21,172 nt of DNA from Deltaproteobacteria bacterium RBG_13_52_11 (GCA_001797745.1 MGQF01000005.1:8851-30022); one strand, 5' to 3'; positions 1 to 8,053 are shown, numbered from the stretch's first letter. Numbers and translations: made by a program. Notes: generated by a model not told the origin, from the sequence alone.

Positions 1-224
1 TCACTGCTCTTGGCTGCCTCCTTGGCCGATACCGGTGTGAACCCATGCTCCTGGGCCAAGCGGTAGTTGGCCGTCCCTTCGAGCTCGGCCACTACCACCT
101 CCACGCCGCTGTCCCTTAGATTTTGGGCCTGGGCATGCCCCTGGCTGCCATACCCGATGATCGCGATCTGCTTTCCCTTCAGGACCTTCAAATCGGCATC
201 TTTATCATAGTATATCCGTGCCAT
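1..224 (-). CDS. ilvC: Ketol-acid reductoisomerase, N-terminal part (runs off the window)
   Basis: This is the N-terminal 74 codons of acetohydroxy acid isomeroreductase, which converts acetolactate or acetohydroxybutyrate to the dihydroxy acids of valine and isoleucine synthesis using NADPH. The translation begins MARIYYDKDADLKVLKGK and then has the Rossmann nucleotide-binding motif GYGSQGHAQAQNL, which is characteristic of IlvC. The ATG at 224 is preceded by a strong AAAGGAGG ribosome binding site. The gene lies 25 bases after the ilvN stop on the same strand, so it is the next gene of the ilvBN operon. The C-terminal knotted catalytic domain lies outside the window, so completeness cannot be judged. 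Confidence 0.95.
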   Translation of the reverse strand, partial: MARIYYDKDADLKVLKGKQIAIIGYGSQGHAQAQNLRDSGVEVVVAELEGTANYRLAQEHGFTPVSAKEAAKSS

Positions 225-249
225 CGCTTCCTCCTTTATCTCGTTGGCG

Positions 250-723
250 TCAACCCCTCATGAGGGCCACGCGCCCCGTGCGGGCCATTTCTTTGATCCC
301 CATGGGCTTGAGGAGCTCGAGAAAGGCCTTGATCTTCTCCTCATCCCCGGTCACCTCAATGGTATAGCTCTTGGGACTCACATCCACCACCTTCCCCCTG
401 AAGATGTCAGCGATGCTGAGGATCTCCGCGCGGGTCTCAGGCTTCGCCGCCACCTTGATGAGAACCATCTCCCTTGCCACATACTCCTTGCCCACCAGAT
501 CCATCACCTTGATCACGCACACCAGTTTGTTGAGCTGTTTTGTGATTTGCTCGAGGACTTGATCGTCTCCCCGGGTCACGATGGTCATGACCGATACCTT
601 AGGATCCAAGGTCTCCGCCACCGAGAGGCTCTCGATATTAAACCCTCTCCCGCTAAAGAGACCTGCTACCCGGGCCAAGACACCAAATTCATTTTCCACC
701 AAGACATTAATCGTATGCAGCAT
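250..723 (-). CDS. ilvN: Acetolactate synthase, small (regulatory) subunit
   Basis: This 157-residue protein is the regulatory subunit of acetohydroxy acid synthase. It binds the catalytic subunit and gives valine feedback control. The N-terminal ACT domain is recognisable (MLHTINVLVENEFGVLARVAGLF, then the RGFNIESLSV segment typical of IlvH/IlvN), followed by the C-terminal domain with the KVVDVSPKSYTIEVTGDEEKI stretch. The length is normal for the IlvH type (about 160 residues). The ATG at 723 follows a GAGGAGGGG ribosome binding site. It lies 9 bases after ilvB and 25 bases before ilvC, so it is co-transcribed with both. Whether the symbol should be ilvN or ilvH is a naming choice only. 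Confidence 0.95.
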   Translation of the reverse strand: MLHTINVLVENEFGVLARVAGLFSGRGFNIESLSVAETLDPKVSVMTIVTRGDDQVLEQITKQLNKLVCVIKVMDLVGKEYVAREMVLIKVAAKPETRAEILSIADIFRGKVVDVSPKSYTIEVTGDEEKIKAFLELLKPMGIKEMARTGRVALMRG

Positions 724-732
724 TTCCCCTCC

Positions 733-2424
733 TCATACCAAGAGCATCCGATCTATGGCCTCGCCAGCGGGCACCATGGGATAGACCCCCTCCTCCGGCT
801 CCACGACAAAGTCCATGAGCACGGGCAGGGGGGTCCGCAGGGCCTCTCGGATGACAGGGACCACCTCGTCCGGCCTGGTGGCCCGCAACCCCATGGCCCC
901 ATAGGCCTCGGCAAGCTTGACGAAATCAGGGCTAATGTTTCCAATATGGGTCATGGAATACCTGCGCTCATAGAAGAGTTCTTGCCACTGCCTTACCATC
1001 CCCAGGTATCCATTGTTGAGGATGGCCACCTTTACCGGAAGCTTATACTGCACGGCGGTGGCCAACTCCTGAATATTCATCTGGATGCTCCCATCACCGG
1101 CGATATCGATGACCGTGCGCTCAGGGAAGGCCACCTGGGCCCCAATGGCCGCGGGGAATCCGTAGCCCATGGTCCCCAGACCACCCGAGGTGAGCAAGGT
1201 GCGAGGGTGGTCAAAGAGGTAGTATTGGGCGGTCCACATCTGATTCTGTCCCACCTCGGTGGTGATAACGGCCTCACCTTTGGTCATCTCGTAGATCCGC
1301 TCGATGACGTATTGGGGCTTGATGACCTCATCCTGATGGTACGTGAGGCGATGGGTATTCTTCCACTTCTCTATTTGCTCGTGCCATGGTCCCAGAGACC
1401 TTTGGTGCTCATCCAAGCCTTTCTCCTCCTGGAGAAGAGCAAACATCTTGCTCAGGATCCGCTTGCAATCCCCCACAATAGGTACATCCACCCTCACGTT
1501 CTTGCTGATAGACGTGGGGTCGATATCGATGTGGATCTTTTCGGCCTTGGGGGCAAAGGCATCGATTTTCCCGGTCACCCGGTCGTCAAACCGGGCACCG
1601 ACGGCGAGGAGGAGATCACAGTCGGTCACCGCCATATTGGCTCGATAGGTCCCGTGCATCCCCAACATCCCCAGGGATAGAGGATGCGTGCCCGGGAAAC
1701 CACCGAGGCCCATCAAGGTCGTGGTGACAGGGATATTGAGCATCTCCGCGATCTTGGTCAGCTCTTGAGCAGCGCCAGCGGTAATGACTCCCCCGCCGGC
1801 ATAGATTACCGGCCTGTGCGCCTTGAGCATCAGGTTGAGGGCCCTCTTGATCTGTTGCATATGGCCATCGAGCGTGGGCTGATACCCCCTGATGTGGACC
1901 TCCTGCGGATATTTGAATTCCGTAACACCTGATGCGATATCTTTGGGGAGATCGACCAGTACGGGGCCGGGCCGTCCAGACCCGGCGATATAAAAGGCCT
2001 CCCGTACGATTGTGGCCAGATCGCGCACATCGGTGACCAAATAATTGTATTTTGTGCAGGGGCGGGTAATCCCCACGATGTCCGCCTCCTGGAAGGCATC
2101 ATTGCCGATGAGGGGGGTGGAGACCTGTCCCGTTATGACGACCACCGGTACGGAATCCATGAAGGCGGTGGCGAGCCCCGTGACGGTGTTGGTAGCCCCC
2201 GGACCAGAGGTAACGATACAGACGCCTGCCTTGCCGCTGGCCCGGGCATATCCATCAGCTGCGTGGACTGCTCCCTGTTCATGCCGGACCAGGATCATCT
2301 TAAAATCCCAACGGGAAAGCTCGTCGTTGACGGGAAGGATGGCCCCTCCAGGGTAATTGAAGATTACCTCCACCCCTTCCCGCTTGAGGCACTCTAAGAG
2401 GATCTGGGCCCCTGTTTTCTTCAT
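733..2424 (-). CDS. ilvB: Acetolactate synthase, large (catalytic) subunit
   Basis: This is the catalytic subunit of acetohydroxy acid synthase, a thiamine diphosphate and FAD enzyme that makes acetolactate from pyruvate in the first common step of branched-chain amino acid synthesis. It is full length at 563 residues. Visible motifs are the catalytic glutamate in RHEQGA (Glu49), the SGPGATNTVTGLA stretch, FQEADIVGITRPCTKYNY, and the ThDP/Mg motif GDG (443-445) through NN (470-471). The ATG at 2424 shares one base with the stop codon of the upstream DUF465 gene (TAATG), and a GGAGGGGAAGGA ribosome binding site lies inside that gene. It is followed closely by ilvN and ilvC. A catabolic pyruvate-only enzyme is unlikely given the linked regulatory subunit. 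Confidence 0.96.
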   Translation of the reverse strand: MKKTGAQILLECLKREGVEVIFNYPGGAILPVNDELSRWDFKMILVRHEQGAVHAADGYARASGKAGVCIVTSGPGATNTVTGLATAFMDSVPVVVITGQVSTPLIGNDAFQEADIVGITRPCTKYNYLVTDVRDLATIVREAFYIAGSGRPGPVLVDLPKDIASGVTEFKYPQEVHIRGYQPTLDGHMQQIKRALNLMLKAHRPVIYAGGGVITAGAAQELTKIAEMLNIPVTTTLMGLGGFPGTHPLSLGMLGMHGTYRANMAVTDCDLLLAVGARFDDRVTGKIDAFAPKAEKIHIDIDPTSISKNVRVDVPIVGDCKRILSKMFALLQEEKGLDEHQRSLGPWHEQIEKWKNTHRLTYHQDEVIKPQYVIERIYEMTKGEAVITTEVGQNQMWTAQYYLFDHPRTLLTSGGLGTMGYGFPAAIGAQVAFPERTVIDIAGDGSIQMNIQELATAVQYKLPVKVAILNNGYLGMVRQWQELFYERRYSMTHIGNISPDFVKLAEAYGAMGLRATRPDEVVPVIREALRTPLPVLMDFVVEPEEGVYPMVPAGEAIDRMLLV

Positions 2425-2669
2425 TATTCCTTCCCCTCCAGCCGACGACGATGCGCTGCCATAATCTCCTCCATCTTGTCCTTTAAGGCAAGCTTTCTCT
2501 TCTTCAACTCCTCTCGCTTCAACCGTTCCGCTGGGGTCAAAAAGGCTTTCTTGTCCAAGTCCTCCACCTTCCGATGAAACCAGTTGTGCTCCTCCTTGAG
2601 CTGTCGGAACTCCTCATCCTCCTCCAATAACCTCTCCATCAACTCTTCATCTTTCATGAAATCTTTCAT
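2424..2669 (-). CDS. DUF465/YdcH-like small coiled-coil protein
   Basis: This is a highly charged 81-residue protein that begins MKDFMKDEELMERLLEEDEE and has the HNWFHRKVEDLDKKAFLTPAE core that resembles the DUF465 (YdcH/SlyX-like) family. That family forms short helical hairpins of unknown function. I chose the ATG at 2669 because a GGGGGG purine run lies five bases upstream. The reading frame also stays open to a TTG at 2690 (88 residues), but nothing supports that start, and a further ATG at 2657 is possible. The stop overlaps the ilvB start by one base, which predicts translational coupling, so it is the first gene of the ilv operon. Its role there is unknown. Confidence 0.75.
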   Translation of the reverse strand: MKDFMKDEELMERLLEEDEEFRQLKEEHNWFHRKVEDLDKKAFLTPAERLKREELKKRKLALKDKMEEIMAAHRRRLEGKE

Positions 2670-2696
2670 GAATGCCCCCCAATTGATCAATTAAAA

Positions 2697-2726
2697 ATGT
2701 TAATATATTCAACCTCTCCTTGTCAA
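2697..2726 (-). promoter_or_regulatory. Candidate sigma-70 promoter of the ilv operon
   Basis: Reading the minus strand, a perfect TTGACA (2726-2721) is followed after 18 bases by TAACAT (2702-2697), which matches four of six positions of the -10 consensus. It lies about 28 bases upstream of the DUF465 start and fits as the promoter for the DUF465-ilvB-ilvN-ilvC operon. No leader peptide rich in branched-chain amino acids is visible between promoter and gene, so classical attenuation is not indicated. Confidence 0.45.
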
Positions 2727-2956
2727 TTCATAAAGAAGCAGGACCTTCCCCGAAAATCTTCGGTAAAATTTAAATAAGTCAATGATATTATCTTGTTACA
2801 AGTGATTTAAGGTGGAGGGGCTTGTTTTAAGGAAAAATATGGTCTTATGATACGAGTCATGGATTTGCTAAAGAAATCCGCAGGATGCCTACAGGGGCCG
2901 TTATGCACTGCACTTAGCAAAGGTAAGCGCTCAATGGCGAGCGCAGAGGTTGGGGC
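2727..2956. other. Intergenic stretch upstream of the ilv operon and after the reductase gene
   Basis: This AT-richer gap has no supported gene on either strand. It contains two small stem-loops: GGATTT with AAATCC (2861-2879) and GCGCTC with GAGCGC (2927-2944). The second lies 13 bases beyond the reductase stop and may help end that transcript, but no clear run of T follows it. No tRNA cloverleaf was seen. Confidence 0.5.
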
Positions 2957-3700
2957 TCAGATTCCAAGACTGGCCCCCCCATCGAGGAATATCACCTGGC
3001 CGGTGATGTAGTTTGCCTCATCGCTGGCCAAAAAGAGGTGCAGATCGGCCACCTCCTCAGGCGTCCCCATCCTGCTGAGGGGGATCCTCTCCAGGGCGAG
3101 CTCTCTGGTCTTTTCGGTCATGGCGGCGGACATGGGGGTTTCGATAAACCCCGGCGCGATACAGTTCACCGTAATGTTCGAGCGCGCATACTCCAGGGCC
3201 AGGGTGCGGGTCAGCCCGATGACCCCCGCCTTGCTCGAGGAGTAATTGATCTGCCCCATATTTCCCCTCACTACCACCGATGCGGTATTAACGATCCTTC
3301 CATGCTTCTGCTTTCTCATGGGGCGATAGGCGGCCTGGGAGCAGAGGAAGGTCCCCTTGAGGTTTACGTCCAGCACGAAGTCCCACTCCTCCTCCGACAT
3401 CCTGGCGCACAAATTGTCCCGCGTGACGCCGGCGTTGTTGATGAGGATGTCCAGGCGTCCGAACTCCTTTACCACCTCGTCGATCATACCGCTCACCTCA
3501 ACCTTGACTCGTACGTCCACCTTGATGGCAAGCGCCCTTCCTCCATTTTTTCTAATCTCCAGCGCTATTGCCTCGGCCCCTTGGAGGTTCACATCGCCAA
3601 TAGCGACAAGGGCCCCTTCCGCGGCGAACCGCCGGGCCACTGCTGCCCCGATGCCGCTGCCTCCTCCTGTAATCAAGGCCACCTTATCTTTCAATCTCAT
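2957..3700 (-). CDS. 3-oxoacyl-ACP reductase-like short-chain dehydrogenase (FabG family)
   Basis: This 247-residue classical short-chain dehydrogenase/reductase is predicted to reduce a 3-oxoacyl or similar keto substrate with NAD(P)H in the cytosol. Motifs in order are the dinucleotide-binding TGGGSGIG (11-18), NNAG (88-91), and the catalytic Ser141, Tyr153 and Lys157 (YSSSK). GNMGQINY and PGFIETPM are typical of FabG, and the C-terminal LDGG is also conserved. The frame is open upstream to 3823, but the ATG at 3700 has a strong AGGAAGGAGGG ribosome binding site and gives the normal family length, so I chose it. No fatty acid genes are adjacent, so it may be a FabG paralogue with another substrate (for example in polyhydroxyalkanoate or aromatic metabolism). 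I therefore leave the symbol blank. Confidence 0.88.
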   Translation of the reverse strand: MRLKDKVALITGGGSGIGAAVARRFAAEGALVAIGDVNLQGAEAIALEIRKNGGRALAIKVDVRVKVEVSGMIDEVVKEFGRLDILINNAGVTRDNLCARMSEEEWDFVLDVNLKGTFLCSQAAYRPMRKQKHGRIVNTASVVVRGNMGQINYSSSKAGVIGLTRTLALEYARSNITVNCIAPGFIETPMSAAMTEKTRELALERIPLSRMGTPEEVADLHLFLASDEANYITGQVIFLDGGASLGI

Positions 3701-3820
3701 CTTATACCCTCCTTCCTCCGAGAGGATAATCGACTCTATGGCATAGATGGGGGGAAAAATCAAGGGGCCAATGAATTTTTCCCTTGCATTTATCATTGTC
3801 ATGGTGTATGAAACGGGGGC

Positions 3821-3860
3821 CATAATATTATACTCAGAGGTTTATAAAGAGGTTTATAAA
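3821..3860. promoter_or_regulatory. AT-rich divergent promoter region with a tandem 12-base repeat
   Basis: The short space between the reductase gene (minus) and secD (plus) contains a perfect TATAAT on the minus strand (3832-3827) and TATACT on the plus strand (3829-3834). It is followed by two exact adjacent copies of GAGGTTTATAAA (3837-3848 and 3849-3860). No convincing -35 element pairs with either -10. The second GAGG is the only purine block before the secD ATG, 12 bases away, which is a long and weak ribosome binding site. Confidence 0.35.
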
Positions 3861-3864
3861 AAAG

Positions 3865-5463
3865 ATGAAAGGTAGTCTCCAGTGGCGTTTTCTGCTTATA
3901 CTCTTTGTCCTGGTTGGCTCATTGATCTTTTTGTTCCCGACCCTGGTCAAGGAGGTCCCTTCTTGGTGGCCCAAGTTCTTTCCGCAGGATAAGATCCAGC
4001 TCGGCCTCGACCTGCAGGGGGGAATGCACCTGACCTTTGAGGTGGAGACTGATAAGGCGGTGGAGAGCTCTGCCGAGCGGCTCAAAAACGACCTGAGGGA
4101 TAACCTCAAGAAAGAGCGCATATTCTATACCTCTATTGATCGGGTACTCGGGGATGTCATAGAGGTGGTCCTCTTGAATCCTGACGTAAAGCAGAAATTC
4201 GATGACTACCTGAAAGACCAGTACCCTACCTTAAAAGAAACGAGCTCTCAAAAAGAGGGTGACAGGGTCAAGGTGGTCTTGGGAATGGATCCCCGACAAA
4301 TAGAGGATATTAAGAAGTCCGCAGTCGACCAGGCCCTGGAGACCATCCGTAATAGGGTCGATCAGTTTGGGGTGGCGGAGCCCGATATCTCTCGGCAGGG
4401 CGAGGACAGGATCATTGTTCAACTGCCAGGGGTTAAAGACCCTGAGCGGGCTAAGGATCTGATCGGCAAGACGGCCCTCCTGGAGTTTAAACTGGTGGAC
4501 GAGGACGCTGATCTAAACCGCGTGCTGGCCGGAGATGTGCCCTTTGGAGATGTGATCCTCTATCAAAGGGTTGTGGACCCCAAGACCGGCGCTGTGCGCA
4601 AGATCCCCTATGTGATAAAGGACAGGACCCTGATGACCGGTGACACCCTGAAGGATGCACGTGTCAGGATCGATCAGAACAACAGATCCTATATCGGCAT
4701 CAGCCTCCACCCTGCTGGTGCCAGGCTCTTTGAGGAGATCACAGGGGAGAACGTAGGCAGGAGGCTCGCCATCATCCTCGACAACAATGTCTACTCGGCC
4801 CCAGTCATCAATACCCGTATCAGCGGGGGAGAGGCGGTCATCGAAGGGAGATTCACCATGCAGGAGGCCCGTGATCTGGCCATCGTGTTGCGCGCCGGCT
4901 CACTCCCCGCACCGGTACAAATATTGGAGGAAAGAACCGTAGGTCCTTCCCTCGGCAAAGACTCCATCAATAAGGGGTTCACGGCCACCATTATCGGTGG
5001 TATTCTCGTGCTCCTCTATATGATGATCTACTACCGGTTCTCAGGTTTTGTGGCCAATATCGCCCTCATCATGAACATGGTCTTGCTCCTGGCGGCCCTG
5101 GCCGTCCTCAGGGCGACCTTGACCCTGCCGGGGATCGCCGGCATCGCCCTAACCGTAGGCATGGCCGTGGATGCCAATGTGTTGATATACGAGAGGATCA
5201 GGGAAGAGATACGGCTCGGTAAGCCGCCACGGGCGGCCCTCGAGGCGGGGTATACGAGGGCCTTTTTGACCATTATGGACTCCAATGTCACGACCGTGAT
5301 TGCCGCACTGGTTTTGCTCCAGTTTGGTACCGGGCCCGTCAAGGGGTTTGCCATTACCCTGAGCATCGGCATTGCAGCCAGCATGTTTACCGCTATTGTA
5401 GTGACGAGGTTTATCTTTGATTTCGTCTTGAACAATTTCCACGTCAAACGATTGAGCGTCTGA
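3865..5463 (+). CDS. secD: Protein translocase subunit SecD
   Basis: This is an inner membrane protein that works with SecF and the SecYEG channel to help complete protein export using the proton gradient. It has 532 residues. The N-terminal membrane segment is at about 9-28, followed by the conserved LGLDLQGGMHL motif. A large periplasmic region includes RNRVDQFGVAEPDI and RIIVQLPGV. The C-terminal RND-like membrane block contains GMAVDANVLIYERIREE, the SecD signature. secF follows after 12 bases. The usual upstream partner yajC is not present here. The weak ribosome binding site is discussed under the promoter entry. Confidence 0.96.
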   Translation: MKGSLQWRFLLILFVLVGSLIFLFPTLVKEVPSWWPKFFPQDKIQLGLDLQGGMHLTFEVETDKAVESSAERLKNDLRDNLKKERIFYTSIDRVLGDVIEVVLLNPDVKQKFDDYLKDQYPTLKETSSQKEGDRVKVVLGMDPRQIEDIKKSAVDQALETIRNRVDQFGVAEPDISRQGEDRIIVQLPGVKDPERAKDLIGKTALLEFKLVDEDADLNRVLAGDVPFGDVILYQRVVDPKTGAVRKIPYVIKDRTLMTGDTLKDARVRIDQNNRSYIGISLHPAGARLFEEITGENVGRRLAIILDNNVYSAPVINTRISGGEAVIEGRFTMQEARDLAIVLRAGSLPAPVQILEERTVGPSLGKDSINKGFTATIIGGILVLLYMMIYYRFSGFVANIALIMNMVLLLAALAVLRATLTLPGIAGIALTVGMAVDANVLIYERIREEIRLGKPPRAALEAGYTRAFLTIMDSNVTTVIAALVLLQFGTGPVKGFAITLSIGIAASMFTAIVVTRFIFDFVLNNFHVKRLSV

Positions 5464-5475
5464 GGATAGAAGAGT

Positions 5476-6390
5476 ATGTTCGAGATCATCAAACCGGGGA
5501 CAAAGATCGATTTCATGGGGAGGAGAAGGATCGGTTTCCTCTTCTCGGGCGTTGTCATGCTTATCGGCATCATTAGTTTAATCCTGCACGGCGGACCCAA
5601 TTATGGTATTGATTTTGCCGGCGGCACGCTGGTCCAGGTGCGGTTCTCGCAGCCGCTAGAACTCGATGTGATCAGGGATGCCCTGAAAGAAGCAGGCTTG
5701 GAGAGCAGCTCGATCCAGGGGTTCGAGGCTGAAGGCAAAGGCGAATACCTCATCCGCATGCAGACGTCCTCTGCTGATCTCGGCGGGTTATCCGTTACCA
5801 TCAACGATGCGTTGACAAAGCGGTTCGGTGATAAGGGCTTCGAGGTGAGGCGCATTGAGATGGTTGGCCCCAAGGTGGGGAAGGACCTGCGCACCAAGGG
5901 GATTATGGCCACCATCCTCGCCATGATCGGGATGCTGATCTACATCAGCTGGAGGTTTGAGTTCAGGTTCGCCGTGGGGGGGGTGGTCGCCATATGCCAC
6001 GATGTCATCGTTACCATAGGGATCCTCTCCCTTGCCAACAAGGAGTTTTCCATCCCTGTGTTGGCAGCCTTACTGACCATTGTCGGTTACTCCATCAACG
6101 ATACGATTGTCGTGTATGACCGCATCAGGGAAAACATGCCCCGAATGCAGAGAGAGCGCCTGGAAAAGGTGATAAATGTCAGCGTCAATGAGACCTTGAG
6201 TAGGACGCTCTTGACCGGCGTCAGTACCCTCATGGTCCTCATCGTCCTCTTCTTTCTGGGAGGGGGGGTGATCCATGACTTCACCTTCGCCCTTATCGTC
6301 GGGATTGTCTTCGGCACCTATTCCTCCGTCTTCATAGCCAGTGCCTCAGTGGTCGTGTGGGAGAACAAGTTTCCCAAGAAAAAAAGGTAA
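5476..6390 (+). CDS. secF: Protein translocase subunit SecF
   Basis: This 304-residue inner membrane protein is the partner of SecD in the export motor. It shows a first membrane segment at about 16-38, then the SecF hallmark GIDFAGGTLVQVRF, a small periplasmic domain, and a five-helix membrane block with YSINDTIVVYDRIREN and NETLSRTLLTG. The ATG at 5476 follows a GAGGATAGAAGAG purine stretch. It is transcribed with secD (12-base gap), and the dihydroorotase gene starts 13 bases after its stop. Confidence 0.96.
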   Translation: MFEIIKPGTKIDFMGRRRIGFLFSGVVMLIGIISLILHGGPNYGIDFAGGTLVQVRFSQPLELDVIRDALKEAGLESSSIQGFEAEGKGEYLIRMQTSSADLGGLSVTINDALTKRFGDKGFEVRRIEMVGPKVGKDLRTKGIMATILAMIGMLIYISWRFEFRFAVGGVVAICHDVIVTIGILSLANKEFSIPVLAALLTIVGYSINDTIVVYDRIRENMPRMQRERLEKVINVSVNETLSRTLLTGVSTLMVLIVLFFLGGGVIHDFTFALIVGIVFGTYSSVFIASASVVVWENKFPKKKR

Positions 6391-6403
6391 AGATAATCAA
6401 AAA

Positions 6404-7693
6404 ATGACGTTGCTGATCAGAGGGGGTAGGGTAGTCGACCCCCTCCTCGACCTCGACGAGCCCCTCGACATCCTGATCGAAGGAGGGCGCATCAGCCAAA
6501 TCGCCCCCCGTATCGACAAGGAAGGAGTCCCTCTGCTGGAGGCCGAGGGCAAGGTCGTGGTCCCGGGCCTCATCGACATGCACTGCCACCTCCGCGACTT
6601 CAACGAGGCCGAGAAGGAGACCATTGCTACCGGGACCAGGGCGGCTGCCCTGGGCGGTTTTACGACCGTTGTCTGCGAACCCAATACCGACCCCCCAATG
6701 GACAACTCTGAGACCCTTCAAAAGTGGATAAGACTCGCTCAGCAAGATGGGTGCGTCAACCTCTATACCAAGGTGTGCATCACGAAAGGGAGACGGGGGG
6801 AGCAACTCACCAATCTCAAGGCCCTCGCGCTCAAGCCCTGGGTCGTCGCCGCCACCGATGACGGGAACCCGGTGGTAAAGGACCAGGTGATGGAGAGGGC
6901 CTTTGCCCGGGCGCGGGGGTACGAGTTCCTGCTGACCCCCCACTGCGAGGAGTCCCCAGCCACCATCCAGGCCTTTAAGAAAGAGAACTCCCTCATCCCC
7001 CTCCCCGATGCAATCGTCCGCTACAAGAGGGAGCCCCACTATGTGGCCAGGGACCTCATGCTGGCCGAGAAGGCGAACTGGCGGGTCCACATCTGCCATG
7101 TGAGCATGGCCGAATCCCTCGACCTGATCAGGCGGGCCAGGTCTCGCTGGGTGCCTGTCACCTGCGAGGCCACCCCACACCACCTCACCTTAACGGAGAA
7201 GGATGCGATCGGATGCGGGCCCGATGCCAAGGCTAATCCACCTCTGCGGAAAAAGGAGGATGTGGAGGCCCTCAGAGAAGGGCTGAGGGACGGCACGGTG
7301 GATGTCATCGCCTCGGATCATGCGCCCCACACACCTGCGGAGAAGGCCCAAGGGTGGAAAGAGGCCCCCATGGGGGTCATCGGCCTGGAGACGACCGTGG
7401 GGGTGGTCCTCACCGCCTTGGTTCACCCCGGCATCATCACGCTGGCCGAAGCGATAGAGCGGATGTCCTCAAACCCCGCTAAGATATTGGGCATCCCAGG
7501 GGGTTCCCTGGCAATGGGCAAACCCGCCGATATCACCGTCATCGACCTCGACAAAAAATGGGTGGTTGATCCCGATACCTTCGCCTCCAAGGGGCGCAAT
7601 ACCCCCTTCAAGGGGTGGCGGCTGAGGGGCAAGGTCTATGCCACTATTGTGAAGGGGGAAGTGGTGATGAGGGAGGGGGAAATCCTCGTATAG
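6404..7693 (+). CDS. pyrC: Dihydroorotase, type I
   Basis: This 429-residue zinc amidohydrolase closes carbamoyl aspartate to dihydroorotate in pyrimidine synthesis. Motifs include the metal ligands in DMHCHLRD (His60, His62), PNTDPPMDN, the TDDG segment (152-154), TPHCEE (His180), HICHVS, and the late catalytic Asp in ASDHAPHT. GLETTVG and SSNPAKILGIP are typical of the family. Length and motifs fit type I enzymes rather than the shorter E. coli type. The open frame extends into secF, but the ATG at 6404 begins exactly where the beta-strand MTLLIRGGRVVDP of the family starts. The ribosome binding site there is poor, which may indicate translational dependence on secF. No pyrB neighbour is visible. 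Confidence 0.93.
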   Translation: MTLLIRGGRVVDPLLDLDEPLDILIEGGRISQIAPRIDKEGVPLLEAEGKVVVPGLIDMHCHLRDFNEAEKETIATGTRAAALGGFTTVVCEPNTDPPMDNSETLQKWIRLAQQDGCVNLYTKVCITKGRRGEQLTNLKALALKPWVVAATDDGNPVVKDQVMERAFARARGYEFLLTPHCEESPATIQAFKKENSLIPLPDAIVRYKREPHYVARDLMLAEKANWRVHICHVSMAESLDLIRRARSRWVPVTCEATPHHLTLTEKDAIGCGPDAKANPPLRKKEDVEALREGLRDGTVDVIASDHAPHTPAEKAQGWKEAPMGVIGLETTVGVVLTALVHPGIITLAEAIERMSSNPAKILGIPGGSLAMGKPADITVIDLDKKWVVDPDTFASKGRNTPFKGWRLRGKVYATIVKGEVVMREGEILV

Positions 7694-7770
7694 CCGTTCG
7701 TCTTCGATCCATCGTTATTACGTCTTCTCCTTTACGCAAACAAACTGCATTTTATAAAAACCCGCCAGAA

Positions 7771-7942
7771 TACCCCGCTGCTTGCAGCGGGGATGAATGG
7801 CCTCCCCTCTCCCCTGGGGGGAGAGAGGGCTAGGGTGAGGGGGAAATGATCTTATCATCACCCCCACCTTAATCCTCCCCCATCAAGGGGGAGGAGAGTT
7901 TTTTAAAGAATTGGATGCCCCGCAGCTTTGCTGCGGGGTGCT
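7771..7942. repeat. Nested inverted-repeat element (MITE/REP-like)
   Basis: The gap after pyrC holds about 170 bases of layered palindromes. The outer arms are two GC-rich hairpins: CCCCGCTGC/GCAGCGGGG at 7773-7792 and CCCCGCAGC/GCTGCGGGG at 7918-7938. Each has a perfect 9-base stem, and each is also roughly the reverse complement of the other. Inside them lie pyrimidine/purine blocks that again pair across the element (CTCTCCCC and GGGGAGAG at 7807-7825; CCTCCCCC and GGGGGAGG at 7874-7893). A central ATGAT-CTT-ATCAT palindrome (7846-7858) is flanked by GGGGG and CCCCC. No open reading frame is present. The first hairpin could also end the secD-secF-pyrC transcript. The internal GGGAGAG...GGGTGAGGG text resembles dispersed intergenic repeats seen in many bacterial genomes. 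Confidence 0.7.
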
Positions 7943-7992
7943 TCACTCTCTTCTCTATCCATCACATGAGGACACGAATAATATACCTTTCT

Positions 7993-8021
7993 TTGATATT
8001 TTCTCGGAAAGAGAATATATT
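7993..8021 (+). promoter_or_regulatory. Sigma-70 promoter of the histidine kinase gene, with an overlapping dyad
   Basis: TTGATA (7993-7998) and TATATT (8016-8021) are separated by 17 bases, each matching five of six consensus positions, so this is the best housekeeping promoter in the window. An inverted repeat, ATATTTTCTC (7996-8005) against GAGAATATAT (8011-8020), matches at nine of ten positions. It covers the spacer and most of both hexamers, which is a typical place for a repressor or autoregulator site. The promoter lies about 33 bases before the kinase start codon. Confidence 0.6.
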
Positions 8022-8053
8022 TCTATAGACGGTAACCAACGAGAGGCCCAGAT

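Noticed and set aside
244..1680. Long plus-strand frame (478 codons) opposite ilvN and ilvB
   Set aside because: It is antisense to two genes with clear motifs, is rich in His, Gly, Pro and Leu as GC-rich shadow frames are, and matches no family I recognise.
2861..2879. GGATTT/AAATCC hairpin as a terminator
   Set aside because: The stem is only six bases and has no T run on either side.
3038..3811. Plus-strand frame of 257 codons opposite the reductase gene
   Set aside because: It lies antisense to an intact short-chain dehydrogenase with catalytic residues, and its own translation has no recognisable domain.
3701..3823. N-terminal extension of the reductase gene
   Set aside because: The added residues do not belong to the family, and the ATG at 3700 has a far better ribosome binding site.
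6332..7183. Minus-strand frame of 283 codons opposite pyrC
   Set aside because: It is antisense to dihydroorotase and low in complexity, with no ribosome binding site or family features.
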